Positions 17,299 to 26,488 of a stretch of DNA of 64,000 nucleotides are shown here, in pieces. The stretch is from NCBI GenBank assembly GCA_027619975.1, contig JAQCGX010000011.1, forward strand, positions 1 to 64,000, in the 5' to 3' direction. Within the stretch, counting starts at the first letter, position 1, and every line of letters starts with the position of its first letter. The DNA comes from Nitrospinota bacterium (GTDB taxonomy: Bacteria > Nitrospinota > Nitrospinia > Nitrospinales > VA-1). The notes beneath the pieces were generated by a model. The model did no database searches and was not told where the DNA came from. It was given only the letters and a program-made list of their open reading frames with translations. The position numbers and the translations under genes are program-made.

Positions 17299-18294
17299 AT
17301 GAAAAAAACCATTTTATTCCTCACTCTGTCTATTGTAAGTCTGCTGTGGGTGCAACCCTCGCATTCTTTTCGGTTGGATAAGTTTCTTGAGGAAGTGACC
17401 AAGCCTCCCCCCGAACCCAAAAAACAACAAAGTCAGGAACCTGCGCAGGCGACCGAACCCCCTCATCAACCGGCCCAGCAAAAAGATGGCGGCGGCTTGA
17501 TTGGCCTGGGAGAATCCTTCGGCATCTTTGACGAAAAAACGACAAAAATTTTAAAATCGAGTGTCGGCACTCTGCAGGCCTTTCAGCCGATTGGCCTGGA
17601 AGAAGAAAAAGCCATTGGCGGGTCACTGGCATTGCAGGTCTTCAATAAGTTTGGCGGCGTGTATAAAAACCCCGCTCTGCAAAACTATGTCAATCTGTTG
17701 GGAAAATCGGTGGCCGAGGTTTCCGACCGACCGGAAATTGAATACCATTTTGCCGTGCTGAATACAGACGCTCCCAACGCTTTCGCCACACCCGGAGGTT
17801 ACGTTTTTGTAAGCGCCGGTCTCTTGCGTCTATTGCAGAATGAAGCTCAATTAGCCGGTGTGCTGGGGCACGAAATCGCCCACATCACCCAAAAACACGC
17901 ATTGAAAACCCTGCAACGCAGCAAAATGCTTTCGGGATTGAGTGGCCTGACAATGGCGGCCATGGATAAAGACAATAGTTTGTTCGACCAGGTCATCAAC
18001 GAGGTTTCCGAGGTTCTCTTCACCCGTGGGTTGGATAAGGACCTCGAATTTGAAGCGGACAAATTTGGAATGGAATATGCCTATCGAATGGGCTATCACC
18101 CGGAAGGGCTGAAGAATTTTCTCCGAGTTCTCGGAAAATCCCAGGGAAGAGAATCTTCTATATTTCTCAGCACCCATCCCAGCCCGGCCTCCCGTTTCCA
18201 ACAGCTTCTTGGATTATTACCCCAGTATAAGGGGGTCGCCCTCTATCCGGTACTCTCCAGGCGTTATCAGTCGACCATCAAAGGGCAATTATGA
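17299..18294 (+). CDS. Secreted M48-family metalloprotease
   Basis: 331-residue exported zinc protease. A signal peptide (MKKTILFLTLSIVSLLW) is followed by a Pro/Gln-rich linker (about 30-60). The catalytic HExxH lies in GHEIAHITQKHAL (about residue 190), with the third zinc ligand in the EFEADKFGMEYA segment (about 250), as in BepA/YfgC and Oma1-type peptidases that check outer membrane protein assembly. A GTG at 17287 is an alternative start four codons earlier. Its stop overlaps the next gene by four bases. Confidence 0.9.
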   Translation: MKKTILFLTLSIVSLLWVQPSHSFRLDKFLEEVTKPPPEPKKQQSQEPAQATEPPHQPAQQKDGGGLIGLGESFGIFDEKTTKILKSSVGTLQAFQPIGLEEEKAIGGSLALQVFNKFGGVYKNPALQNYVNLLGKSVAEVSDRPEIEYHFAVLNTDAPNAFATPGGYVFVSAGLLRLLQNEAQLAGVLGHEIAHITQKHALKTLQRSKMLSGLSGLTMAAMDKDNSLFDQVINEVSEVLFTRGLDKDLEFEADKFGMEYAYRMGYHPEGLKNFLRVLGKSQGRESSIFLSTHPSPASRFQQLLGLLPQYKGVALYPVLSRRYQSTIKGQL

Positions 18295-18764
18295 AGAAAA
18301 CAGGAATCTTCCGGGAAGAACTCCCCGGAGAGAGAAAAAGCATCGTCAATCTGTTGATGACGGGGTACATCGTTACCATTTCATGTTTAGGCTATGCGGC
18401 GTTTTATATCTTTATCCAGATGGGACAACTGGAACGTATTGTCAACGCCATCAATATTGAAACTCAAACTCCGGAGCAGGTCCAGTTGCTAAAAAACCGG
18501 ATGATCCGAAGCACCGGTCAATTGAAGAATGAAATCGTGGGGCTATCCATTTTAGGCAGTTTGATATCCCTCATCGGCGGTATCTATACGATCAACATGG
18601 TGATTCGGCCTCTGCGCAAGCTCGTTGAATACACAGAAAAAAACGGCGAAACCACCCTTCCCGAATTCAAGACCAACACCGAGATCAAACAACTGGCAAC
18701 CGCAATCACGGAACACTTTTCCCACTCCACGCCAACTTCCTCACCCATTGATTCGAAAAATTAG
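18291..18764 (+). CDS. HAMP-domain-like membrane protein
   Basis: 157 residues with two membrane helices (about 20-43 and 80-102) around a short extracytoplasmic loop, then a HAMP-like linker (MVIRPLRKLVEYTEKNGETTLPEF) and a short helical tail. No kinase, cyclase or methyl-accepting domain follows, so it is a minimal sensor-like protein whose output must come from a partner. ATGA overlap with the M48 protease gene suggests coupled translation and related function. Confidence 0.65.
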   Translation: MKKTGIFREELPGERKSIVNLLMTGYIVTISCLGYAAFYIFIQMGQLERIVNAINIETQTPEQVQLLKNRMIRSTGQLKNEIVGLSILGSLISLIGGIYTINMVIRPLRKLVEYTEKNGETTLPEFKTNTEIKQLATAITEHFSHSTPTSSPIDSKN

Positions 18765-18782
18765 ACCTTAGAATATAGGGTA

Positions 18783-19550
18783 TCAGGACCCGGCAAAACC
18801 TCCCGTCATCCGGTCCAACTGTGCAGGGAGGGAAAAAACATCCTGGCGGGGGACTCCAATCTCATCCAGCAACTGCACAAAGAAAAAATAATCCATATTA
18901 TTTTTTAGATTTTCCAATGCGAGCGTCACTTGCCCTTCCTCATGAGAAATGGGAACCCACTCTTCGCATATTTCAGGGAGGGTCAACGAGGCTTCTCCAG
19001 GCTTGCTCAAAAGACGGGCTATTGTTGGAAGCTTATGAACTTTCTTTCTTTTTAGATTTTCATCTTTTTCAAGTCCCAGGTACTTGATGCACTTTTCGCG
19101 CAACAAAAGCCCTTTTTCCCAGGCTCCCGATTTTTCCCAACCCACTAAAAGCGCACTGCCTCGCACTTTTTCCAACTGCCGGTTCAAATCCTCTACCTGT
19201 TCTTGACGTCCCTCTTGCTTTAGCACCTTTTCCTCTTCTCTCGCCTCCCATTCTTTTCCCCAATGACTCTGGAGAAAATCCGGGTCCTGTTGTTTTTTCT
19301 TTTTCCAGGAATTGTAGCGAACGGTGAGAACCGCTTCCTGCGTCATGCGGTCCAGTTCCGTGTGGGTTTGCATCGCTGTCTCAAAATCCAAAGATTTTGC
19401 CTGAGCGATCATCGTTGCATATTTCTCAGGATCTTTTTCTTTCAATACCGCCAGGACGGGGGCCACTTTTAGCCCCCAAAAGACGCCGCCCCCCACCGAG
19501 ACGATCACCAACAGGACAATCAACACTTTGACGAAGCCGGGAATTTTCAT
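18783..19550 (-). CDS. Membrane-anchored protein of unknown function
   Basis: 255 residues with one N-terminal membrane helix (about 6-28, KVLIVLLVIVSVGGGVFWGL). The rest is strongly charged and helical, rich in Lys and Glu between about 80 and 130, and would lie outside the cytoplasm if the helix is an uncleaved signal. No cysteines apart from two late ones and no motif I recognise. It is convergent with the HAMP gene, the stops being 18 bp apart. Confidence 0.6.
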   Translation of the reverse strand: MKIPGFVKVLIVLLVIVSVGGGVFWGLKVAPVLAVLKEKDPEKYATMIAQAKSLDFETAMQTHTELDRMTQEAVLTVRYNSWKKKKQQDPDFLQSHWGKEWEAREEEKVLKQEGRQEQVEDLNRQLEKVRGSALLVGWEKSGAWEKGLLLREKCIKYLGLEKDENLKRKKVHKLPTIARLLSKPGEASLTLPEICEEWVPISHEEGQVTLALENLKNNMDYFFFVQLLDEIGVPRQDVFSLPAQLDRMTGGFAGS

Positions 19551-19701
19551 AGCAAATGATTTTCTAAAACCCTGATCAGTCGTTTATTGGTTTCCTTAAA
19601 ACCTGATCGACTATCTAAGCGAAAAACTAAACGTAAAACGGAAATTACGAGAATCAGGACGATTCCGCCTGCTGTAGAATCAAAGAGAAAAAACTAAGAA
19701 G

Positions 19702-19716
19702 CCAGCGTAACGCTGG
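19702..19716 (-). terminator. Possible terminator downstream of purH
   Basis: CCAGCG-TTA-CGCTGG, a perfect 6-bp stem, followed on the minus strand by CTTCTTAG and a run of six T. It is about 100 bp past the purH stop. The stem is short and the T run is offset, so the call is tentative. Confidence 0.35.
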
Positions 19717-19818
19717 ACCTAATATTTACGTGCGATGGGTTTGCCGGGAAACATTGCACAACGTGAACAATCCGCCCCTACGGTCATGTGCCAGGGGGTA
19801 TAAAACCACCTGTGGGAA

Positions 19819-21375
19819 TTAATGCTTGAAATGTCGAATGCCTGTAAATACCATCGCGATGTTCGCCTCATTCGCCGCCTGAATCACTTCCTCATCGCGA
19901 ATGGACCCACCGGGTTGAATGATAGCGGTCACTCCGCTTTTCGCCGCCGCATCTACGGAATCCCTGAAAGGAAAAAATGCGTCTGACGCCATGACGCTTG
20001 CCGCCAACGGTTTCTGAGCTTTATCGACAGCCAACCTTGCGGAATCCACCCGGCTCATTTGCCCGGCTCCCATGCCAATGGTTTCCTGGTCGCGTGCGTA
20101 AATAATGGCATTTGATTTCACATGCTTGGCAACCACCCAGGCAAACTTGAGATCTTTCATTTCTTTATCCGACGGTTGCCTTGCAGTCACGACTTTCAGC
20201 TTGGCAGGATCGTAAGTCACCGTATCCAGGTCCTGAATCAGCAAACCGCCGCTGATGCGTTTCACATCCGTTTCCTTGCCCGACCGCGACGAAGCCGCAG
20301 TGGGAATTTCCATCAGGCGGATATTTTTTTTGGTTGCCAGCAACTTCAACGCTTTCGCATCGAACCCTGGAGCAATAATAGCTTCCACAAAGTTATTAAG
20401 AATTTCCTGAGCCGTTTTTTCTTCTACGGGACGGTTGAAGCTCAAAATCCCCCCAAAGGCCGAAATCGGGTCGGTTTCTCTGGCTTTAATGAAAACTTCC
20501 AGCTGGTCGTCCCCCAAAGCCACGCCGCTCGGGTTGGTGTGCTTGATGATGACTGCGGCTGTGGATTCAAATTCAGAAACCAATTCCCAGGCGGCATTCA
20601 GGTCGAGGATGTTGTTGAACGACAATTCTTTTCCCTGAAGCTGGCGGGCGGATACAATGGTGGAAGATCCCGCATCGGCATGTCGGTACAAAGCGGCTGA
20701 CTGGTGAGGGTTTTCCCCATAGCGCAGATCTTGAACTTTCTGATAGGAAGTCTGTAATACCTGAGGGAACTGCACCCCCTCTTCAACCTGGCCCGTTAAA
20801 TAGCGGGAAATCATGGAATCATAGCGGGCCGTATGGGTGAAGGCATCTCGGCTCAAGCGCATTCTCGTATTGCGGGTGACGGAGCCTGCGTGCGCCTCCA
20901 TTTCCGTTATCACCGTTTCATAATCCTTGGGATCGACAACCACCGTGACATCATTAAAGTTCTTCGCCGAGGAGCGCACCATCGCCGGACCGCCGATATC
21001 GATATTTTCCACGGCTTCCTCAAAAGTGCAATTTTCCCTGGCAATGGTATTTTCAAACGGGTACAGGTTGACGGCTACAAGATCGATGGCCTCGATACCG
21101 TGTTCGCTCATGGCTTGCATATGGGCTTCCACATCCCGCCGTCCCAGGATGGCGCCATGAATTTTGGGATGCAGGGTTTTTATTCTACCGTCCATCATTT
21201 CCGGGAATCCGGTATAGTCCGCCACAAGCAGGACGGGGACGCCACTTTTCGCAAGCAGGTCGGCGGTTCCTCCCGTGGAAAGAATTTGCACGCCAAAGCC
21301 ATGGAGTTTTTTGGCAAACTCGACGATCCCGGTCTTGTCGGAAACACTGATCAATGCCCTTTTAATACATCTCAT
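19819..21375 (-). CDS. purH: Bifunctional AICAR transformylase/IMP cyclohydrolase
   Basis: 518-residue enzyme for the last two steps of IMP synthesis. The cyclohydrolase (MGS-like) domain occupies the first 150 residues, with DKTGIVEFAK and DGRIKTLHPKIHGAIL. The transformylase domain follows, with RYGENPHQSAALYR, the catalytic KHTNPSGVA motif (Lys-His) near 270 and a GAGQMSRVDSARLA segment near 440. Length and motifs are normal. It stands alone: purC and purB are found 18-20 kb away, so purine genes are scattered. Confidence 0.97.
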   Translation of the reverse strand: MRCIKRALISVSDKTGIVEFAKKLHGFGVQILSTGGTADLLAKSGVPVLLVADYTGFPEMMDGRIKTLHPKIHGAILGRRDVEAHMQAMSEHGIEAIDLVAVNLYPFENTIARENCTFEEAVENIDIGGPAMVRSSAKNFNDVTVVVDPKDYETVITEMEAHAGSVTRNTRMRLSRDAFTHTARYDSMISRYLTGQVEEGVQFPQVLQTSYQKVQDLRYGENPHQSAALYRHADAGSSTIVSARQLQGKELSFNNILDLNAAWELVSEFESTAAVIIKHTNPSGVALGDDQLEVFIKARETDPISAFGGILSFNRPVEEKTAQEILNNFVEAIIAPGFDAKALKLLATKKNIRLMEIPTAASSRSGKETDVKRISGGLLIQDLDTVTYDPAKLKVVTARQPSDKEMKDLKFAWVVAKHVKSNAIIYARDQETIGMGAGQMSRVDSARLAVDKAQKPLAASVMASDAFFPFRDSVDAAAKSGVTAIIQPGGSIRDEEVIQAANEANIAMVFTGIRHFKH

Positions 21376-21483
21376 TAGGGACCTTTAAAAATTGGAATTT
21401 ATTGGATTTGTCATTCGCCAATCCCTTACTTTAAAGGATTGACTCCTGGTTCAAGTTGGGCTTTTCGATGCGCCCATTCAATA

Positions 21484-21663
21484 TTAGATTCGAACCTTCT
21501 TTTTCTTGGGAGGAGTCTTACTGATCAAGGAATCGGGGGTGAGCGCCTCAATGATTCTGAGCATCCAAACGGGAAATGACCCTATGGTGTCAAATAATCC
21601 GGGCTCCTTATTTTGCCGGGCAAGGGCGGCGGCTTTTTTTCCTGGTTGTTTTTCTTTGTTCAT
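21484..21663 (-). CDS. Small basic protein of unknown function
   Basis: 59-residue protein with a basic start, a central hydrophobic stretch (LFDTIGSFPVWMLRIIEALTP) and a basic end (KTPPKKKKVRI). A good ribosome site GAGGAAATCC precedes the ATG at 21663, which is the main support for coding. It lies in the purH direction but about 110 bp upstream of it. I do not recognise a family. Confidence 0.4.
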   Translation of the reverse strand: MNKEKQPGKKAAALARQNKEPGLFDTIGSFPVWMLRIIEALTPDSLISKTPPKKKKVRI

Positions 21664-21725
21664 GGATTTCCTCAAGGGTTCAAGCGTGCAAGTCTTTTCC
21701 AGCCAACCCTGTGTCAGATTAACAA

Positions 21726-21765
21726 AATTTGAGTTGCGAAATGATACTATTTTTCAGCTCAAATT
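21726..21765. terminator. AT-rich hairpin between the small ORF and the DUF6178-like gene
   Basis: AATTTGAG at 21726-21733 pairs with CTCAAATT at 21758-21765, extended by a G-T pair and further matches towards the loop. T-rich flanks lie on both strands. It is placed where the DUF6178-like transcript (minus strand) would end. Confidence 0.35.
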
Positions 21766-21865
21766 AAAATAAAAATTGTGCAATTAACTTTTAGCTCTAA
21801 AGCGTAAAATGCAGTCCTGAACTCCAATTAAATCCCTGAACCGAATTATTTTACCGAGGGCAGGC

Positions 21866-23653
21866 TTACAGTTTCAGGCAAAGCCCGTGGGTGTACTTCC
21901 AGTCGATTTTGCTCTTAAGGTCCAGACTCCCAAATTGCTCTTCCAGATTTTGCACACAGCGTTGAATAAATTCTTTCAGAAACTCCCGGTTCTCGTCTGT
22001 CCAGGCCAGAGGTGTTTGCAATAACCGGTCGTGAAAGGCTTGCACGATATCCTCATGACAAACCCTGCCCTCATCGTTAAATATTTTTGGCAGGAAAATA
22101 ACCTCAAGAAAACTTTTGGCCGCCACTTCTGGAAGCGGCGCGCAGGAGATTTCCTTGAACAGAGAAAAACGCGCCAGAGCGGTCGTCATCCAGGTGGTAA
22201 AATCCATATTGGATTTATTTTCCGGGAAGTCACATTCAATTAATATCTGACTCATCGCGTTTTCTGTAAGATCCAGACACTTCCTGGAGAAGCGAACCAT
22301 AAACACCCATCGACTCAAAAGAGCATCCGCTCCGAGAATGTCATCAAGTGTTTCAAAGTTACGCTCTTCTATAGAGTCTTCCTCCTCCGCAAAATGAAGA
22401 ACCTGGGGAAATCGATGAATAAGAGCTGTCAATTGCTCCTTTTCAAAGGGAGTCAAAAACGGGTCTAGATACGTTCCCTGCTCTTTTAAAAATGATTCCG
22501 CCTTCCACTTCAAACTCATCAATCGGTGATATCCTGCTTGAAAAAGAAACCGCATCCAGGATCGTTCGAGAAGATTTTTGCCCTTTTGCGGGTCGCCTTC
22601 AGCGGCGAGGTCCAGAGCAATATTGATATACCCTAAAACCTTGCGGAAAACTTTTCCCCGGTTTGCAAAATCCGCCGGGTCCTCCCGGTCCGCGACCATA
22701 ACTTTATTAGCCAGACACACCAGCTCCCAGTGAATCGCATCCAGTCGGTTCCCATCCATAAGCAAAGCCACACATTGCCCAAAAAAGGTGGAGGAGTCGG
22801 CTTCAGCCAGCATATACTGCGGTGGAACCGGGGAATCTCCATCCCTGGAAAAATCCTCCGCATCGGGAACCTGGAGCTTGATGGACTCCACATCCAACGG
22901 ACTGTATACCCCCAAAGCTTCTTCAATTTCCGGGAAGCCCCTGTCGGAAATACGAGTCATCCTCCAATGATAGGCTTTTTCAACGGTTTCCGTCAACGGG
23001 TACCAGATGACCGCTTCCATTAGAGAATTAAAAACCGAAGGGAAATTCGACCATAAGAGCAAAAGGAGCTTTCTAATGGGACCGGTTTCCTGAATTTTAA
23101 AAAAAATATCGTAAACGCCGTCCGGGGTGAAATGTTCCAACTCTTCCGTGCCTTCATAAGAATCGGTCATTTCGTCTTGTTTATAGACCTTGAAAAGAGC
23201 CTGCATCAGCATCACTTTTTGGTCAAACTCTTCGGTCATTAACCACTCGAGAGTCTGAGATTCATCGCATTTATCCAGAAGGACGATCCAATCCAGGGCC
23301 CGCTTGGGCTGAAACTTGTCGCCAACCCACCATTCCATGTCAAATATGAACTGCATTTGCTCACAATTCACCAAAAACAGAACGGGCAATGCCTCTCCCT
23401 CGCCGATGGCCTTGACCATCTGATAAATTTCCTCAGGAGGAAGCGCGTGGACCACTTCCTCAGCCTGCTCTGAAAGTGTCAAGAGATTCTGTTTCTGCTC
23501 AGCCGGACATTGCGTGACACAACGGGCCTGATCCTCAACGGACATTTGCGACAAGATTTTTTCCACTTCCCGAGGGTTCCGGGAAATCCAGTCCAAAGGA
23601 AACGGCAACCGGTTGACAGGAGTTTTTTTGAAATGGTCAATTATTTTGGTCAT
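21866..23653 (-). CDS. DUF6178-like cytoplasmic protein
   Basis: 595-residue soluble protein, helical and rich in Leu, Glu and Trp. The opening (PLDWISRNPREVEKILSQMSVEDQARCV in parts) and the FLVNCEQMQFIFDMEWWVGDKFQP segment look like the large family of unknown function DUF6178 found in Deltaproteobacteria and Nitrospinota; this is from memory and unverified. No signal peptide or membrane helix, and no catalytic motif that I can see. Monocistronic, with about 190 bp on each side. Confidence 0.6.
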   Translation of the reverse strand: MTKIIDHFKKTPVNRLPFPLDWISRNPREVEKILSQMSVEDQARCVTQCPAEQKQNLLTLSEQAEEVVHALPPEEIYQMVKAIGEGEALPVLFLVNCEQMQFIFDMEWWVGDKFQPKRALDWIVLLDKCDESQTLEWLMTEEFDQKVMLMQALFKVYKQDEMTDSYEGTEELEHFTPDGVYDIFFKIQETGPIRKLLLLLWSNFPSVFNSLMEAVIWYPLTETVEKAYHWRMTRISDRGFPEIEEALGVYSPLDVESIKLQVPDAEDFSRDGDSPVPPQYMLAEADSSTFFGQCVALLMDGNRLDAIHWELVCLANKVMVADREDPADFANRGKVFRKVLGYINIALDLAAEGDPQKGKNLLERSWMRFLFQAGYHRLMSLKWKAESFLKEQGTYLDPFLTPFEKEQLTALIHRFPQVLHFAEEEDSIEERNFETLDDILGADALLSRWVFMVRFSRKCLDLTENAMSQILIECDFPENKSNMDFTTWMTTALARFSLFKEISCAPLPEVAAKSFLEVIFLPKIFNDEGRVCHEDIVQAFHDRLLQTPLAWTDENREFLKEFIQRCVQNLEEQFGSLDLKSKIDWKYTHGLCLKL

Positions 23654-23842
23654 TTATTTAACAATTCCATCTGCAAAGGGAGACATCGGGGTCCATCCAA
23701 CCCTCCCCAGCCTCAGGGAAAATCAAAGAAACCCGTCGATGGATCATCCACGGAATAAGATTTCTAAAAACATTTAACTGGATTTCCGGTCAATTATAGT
23801 ACCAATGGGCAGGCCGTTCAACTTTGGATAAGAAAAAGCCTG

Positions 23843-24625
23843 TCAAGTTGAGGAAAGCATGGCCACGGTAATCATCCGTCCTGTAGTGCCTTCTCGTCGA
23901 TAGGAAAAAAAGCGCCCCACTTCACAGGAGGTACATAAGCCGGTTTGGGAGATATTTTTTGGGTCCACCCCGGCATTTCGGGCATCTTCGATATTCGCGG
24001 CAAATAAATCGAGCATGCATTTCCCCGAGGGTGATTTTTTCACGAATCGGGCCCAACCCGTATATTGCTTTTTAAATGGCTCAATGCAGGAGGCATCGAC
24101 CTCGTAACAGCATCCCCCGATACCAGGCCCCATCCCCACGACAAGATCCTCAGGCTCGCATCCATAACTTTTCTGCATGGTTTTAATCGTTTTAAATAAA
24201 ATATTCTGCGTGGTTCCCATCCTGCCGGCATGCACCACCCCTGCGACATGCAACCTGAAATCATATATCACGACGGGGACGCAATCTGCGGTCAACACGG
24301 CAATGGGTGTGTTGACGAGACTGGTAATGATGGCATCGGCAGGAATATCCGCCACTTTTTCAACGGAATTTACTGGGTCTTTCAATTCATAGACTCTATC
24401 ACCGTGAACCTGCCGGACCTTATAAACCTCGCCACCGTCGATACCGATGGATCGCAAGAACCATTGCCTGTGTAACGACACATTCTGCTCGTCCTTCAGA
24501 GTTCCAAAACTCAATTCGCCCTTAATGCCATCTTCTAACTCAAAGGATCTTGGACTGAAGGCATGGATCAGGCCCGCTTGCGCCGTTAGTGAATTTAGCG
24601 TGGTTGATTGGATGATCACTTGCAT
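23843..24625 (-). CDS. Laccase-domain protein, PgeF/YfiH family
   Basis: 260-residue member of the YfiH/PgeF multicopper-fold family, which in E. coli edits wrongly built peptidoglycan precursors and in other organisms acts on purine nucleosides. The three metal ligands of the family are visible: His in VRQVHGDRV, Cys in VLTADCVPVV, and His in VVHAGRMGTT (the usual HAGWRG is altered after HAG). GPGIGGCCYEV near 160 is also conserved. Cytoplasmic. It is divergent from the small peptide gene that follows. Confidence 0.88.
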   Translation of the reverse strand: MQVIIQSTTLNSLTAQAGLIHAFSPRSFELEDGIKGELSFGTLKDEQNVSLHRQWFLRSIGIDGGEVYKVRQVHGDRVYELKDPVNSVEKVADIPADAIITSLVNTPIAVLTADCVPVVIYDFRLHVAGVVHAGRMGTTQNILFKTIKTMQKSYGCEPEDLVVGMGPGIGGCCYEVDASCIEPFKKQYTGWARFVKKSPSGKCMLDLFAANIEDARNAGVDPKNISQTGLCTSCEVGRFFSYRREGTTGRMITVAMLSST

Positions 24626-24848
24626 GTGAAATTATATAAAATATAAAAAATGTTTATTACCAATAACGGGCATTTCTTGTTTTACTTTCCATCTAATCGC
24701 AAAAAATTTACTCTGCCCCCCCGACTGGCTAGAAATCCTGCGCCTTTTATGCACCTCCTAAAAATTAAAATTGTATTTTAGCATTATCGACTCAAAAATT
24801 TTAAAGCTGTCTCCGATACATGCAATATGATTTAATGTCAATATTTTC

Positions 24849-24876
24849 TTGACTTTATGCCTATATTGAATAAAAT
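24849..24876 (+). promoter_or_regulatory. Promoter of the lysine-rich peptide gene
   Basis: TTGACT at 24849-24854 and TAAAAT at 24871-24876, 16 bp apart. A transcript from near 24883 would carry a leader of about 63 bases and the strong ribosome site AAGGAGA before the ATG at 24946. Confidence 0.6.
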
Positions 24877-24945
24877 ATTTATATGCTTGTTTGAGCGCTG
24901 AAGCAAATACCTTAGTGGGAAAATCAAGGCAAAAAGGAGATCTTG

Positions 24946-25044
24946 ATGGCAACCAAGAAAAAAGTGGCAGCGAAAAAAGTAGTGAAGAAAAAAGTGGCAG
25001 CGAAAAAAGTAGTGAAGAAAAAAGTAGCGAAGAAAAGCGCCTGA
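24946..25044 (+). CDS. 32-residue lysine-rich histone H1-like peptide
   Basis: A short gene with a strong ribosome site (AAAAAGGAGA, ending 5 bases before the ATG) and a promoter 70 bp upstream. The product begins MATKKKVAAKKVVKKK, contains 15 Lys in 32 residues and only Ala, Val, Thr, Ser otherwise, and is built of a 10-residue unit KVAAKKVVKK repeated twice with a degenerate third copy (a 30-bp DNA repeat). Such AKK repeats are typical of histone H1-like or AlgP-like tails that bind DNA. A second, longer frame overlaps it but has no such signals. DNA binding is inference. Confidence 0.7.
   Translation: MATKKKVAAKKVVKKKVAAKKVVKKKVAKKSA
24955..25037 (+). repeat. 30-bp tandem repeat inside the lysine-rich gene
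   Basis: The unit GTGGCAGCGAAAAAAGTAGT plus GAAGAAAAAA is present twice without change and a third time in shortened form. The identical codons in both copies suggest recent duplication. Confidence 0.7.
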
Positions 25045-25205
25045 GAATAAAACTGGCAAAAGCTCCCAGCTTGTCGCTTAGTTTATTTCTTATTCAATTT
25101 TCATTTAATCAATTTCCCGGTTCGGTTTTTTTTGTTTCAGCGCTCAAAAAGCCTTTTTTTTCAAGTGGATACCAGCCTAGACCAAGAATTTCTCTCCCCT
25201 CGAAG

Positions 25206-26426
25206 TCATTTTTCTTTCCCGCCTAAAATTTTCAAATAGACCCCTTTCAGGTATTCTCCCTCTGGAAATAAAACAGGATGATCCACCGCATGCCCTGTTT
25301 GCTGGATCACCTCATAAACCTTGCCTGCCGATTTAACTCCTGAAACTACGGCCTTAAAAAAATCTTTTCCGGATACATGCCGTGAGCAGGAGGCCGCAAA
25401 CAATATTCCTCCCGGCCGTGTCAACACAGCGCCGGACTCCGCAAGCCTGCTGTATGTGATAAGCGCTTTTATTTTTTGTTTCTTGCTGGTCGCAAAAGCC
25501 GGAGGATCAAGAATCACCAGGTCAAACGATTTTTTCATGGCTCCTAATTGCTTCAACGCAATAAACGCATCTCTCTGGAGTTGTTGAAAATTATCGGTCT
25601 CAAATTGTTTGCTCGGAAAATTAAGTTCAAACGTTTCCCTTGAAGTTTTTATTGCCCAGGGATTGGAATCTATTTCCACTACCGAGCGACAGCCTCCCGC
25701 GAACGCATAAATTGAAAACCCGCCTGTATAGCTGAACACATTCAAAACCGATTTGTCTTTTGACATCGTGCGGATGCATTGCCGATTGTCTCTCTGGTCC
25801 AAAAAGAAACCGGTCTTCTGCCCCTCAAATACATCCACTTCAAAAAACAATCCGTTTTCTCGGAAACACACCGGCGCATTTAATGGAGGGCCAAACAAAA
25901 CCTGCCCTTCTCGAAAGTCGCTGATTTCTTCCACAGTCTTTTTCGCGTTGCGGCTCAGGCGCAAGACGCAGCGTTGCACCTTCAAGTGTTCTTCCAACAA
26001 GGGGAGCAGGATATCAAAAAAGGGAATCCAGGCGCTGGTGTATAGTTTCAAAACCGCCGTGTCCTCATACCGGTCAAGAACCATTCCGGGCAGCCTGTCA
26101 TTCTCTCCATTGATCACCCTGTAGCCGCTGGTTCCCATCTTCGGCAACGAGGACCTAAGCGCAATGGCTTTTTTTATCCGCTCGGCAAAAAATGCGACAT
26201 CTATTTCCTGGGGAGAGCCGTATTGCAGAATTCGCAACCGAATCGCGGAAAAAGGATCGTATAAACCGATGGCGAGAAATTTATTTTTGGAACTGTAAAC
26301 AATCCCCAGGTCACCTGGTTTTCCATCCTGTGGAGGGCTTTGAATCTGGTAATCAAATATCCAGGGGTACCCTTTTAATATTTTAGTCTGTAATGTTTTG
26401 GAAACCTGAAGCTTGATCGCTTTCAT
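25206..26426 (-). CDS. RlmI-like 23S rRNA cytosine-C5 methyltransferase
   Basis: 406-residue SAM-dependent methyltransferase of the RlmI/YccW type. The N-terminal PUA-like domain (about 1-75) includes the KGYPWIFDYQI opening. A middle domain leads to the Rossmann fold with SVLNVFSYTGGFSIYAFAGG (motif I, about 235) and VVEIDSNPWAI, the substrate motif LVILDPPAFATSK (about 305) and a later CSRHVSGKDFF with the catalytic cysteine. In E. coli it makes m5C1962. The exact target here is inferred from family membership. Confidence 0.85.
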   Translation of the reverse strand: MKAIKLQVSKTLQTKILKGYPWIFDYQIQSPPQDGKPGDLGIVYSSKNKFLAIGLYDPFSAIRLRILQYGSPQEIDVAFFAERIKKAIALRSSLPKMGTSGYRVINGENDRLPGMVLDRYEDTAVLKLYTSAWIPFFDILLPLLEEHLKVQRCVLRLSRNAKKTVEEISDFREGQVLFGPPLNAPVCFRENGLFFEVDVFEGQKTGFFLDQRDNRQCIRTMSKDKSVLNVFSYTGGFSIYAFAGGCRSVVEIDSNPWAIKTSRETFELNFPSKQFETDNFQQLQRDAFIALKQLGAMKKSFDLVILDPPAFATSKKQKIKALITYSRLAESGAVLTRPGGILFAASCSRHVSGKDFFKAVVSGVKSAGKVYEVIQQTGHAVDHPVLFPEGEYLKGVYLKILGGKEK

Positions 26427-26488
26427 CTTTCAAGAACCTGGGTTAATGCCACAAAAAAATTTGGGGGTGCAATATATTGACAGGAAAA

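Noticed and set aside
24891-25226. 111-codon frame overlapping the lysine-rich peptide
   Set aside because: It is the shifted reading of the same 30-bp repeats (Ser-Glu-Lys repeats), has no ribosome site and continues into unrelated AT-rich sequence. The shorter frame has the promoter and Shine-Dalgarno.
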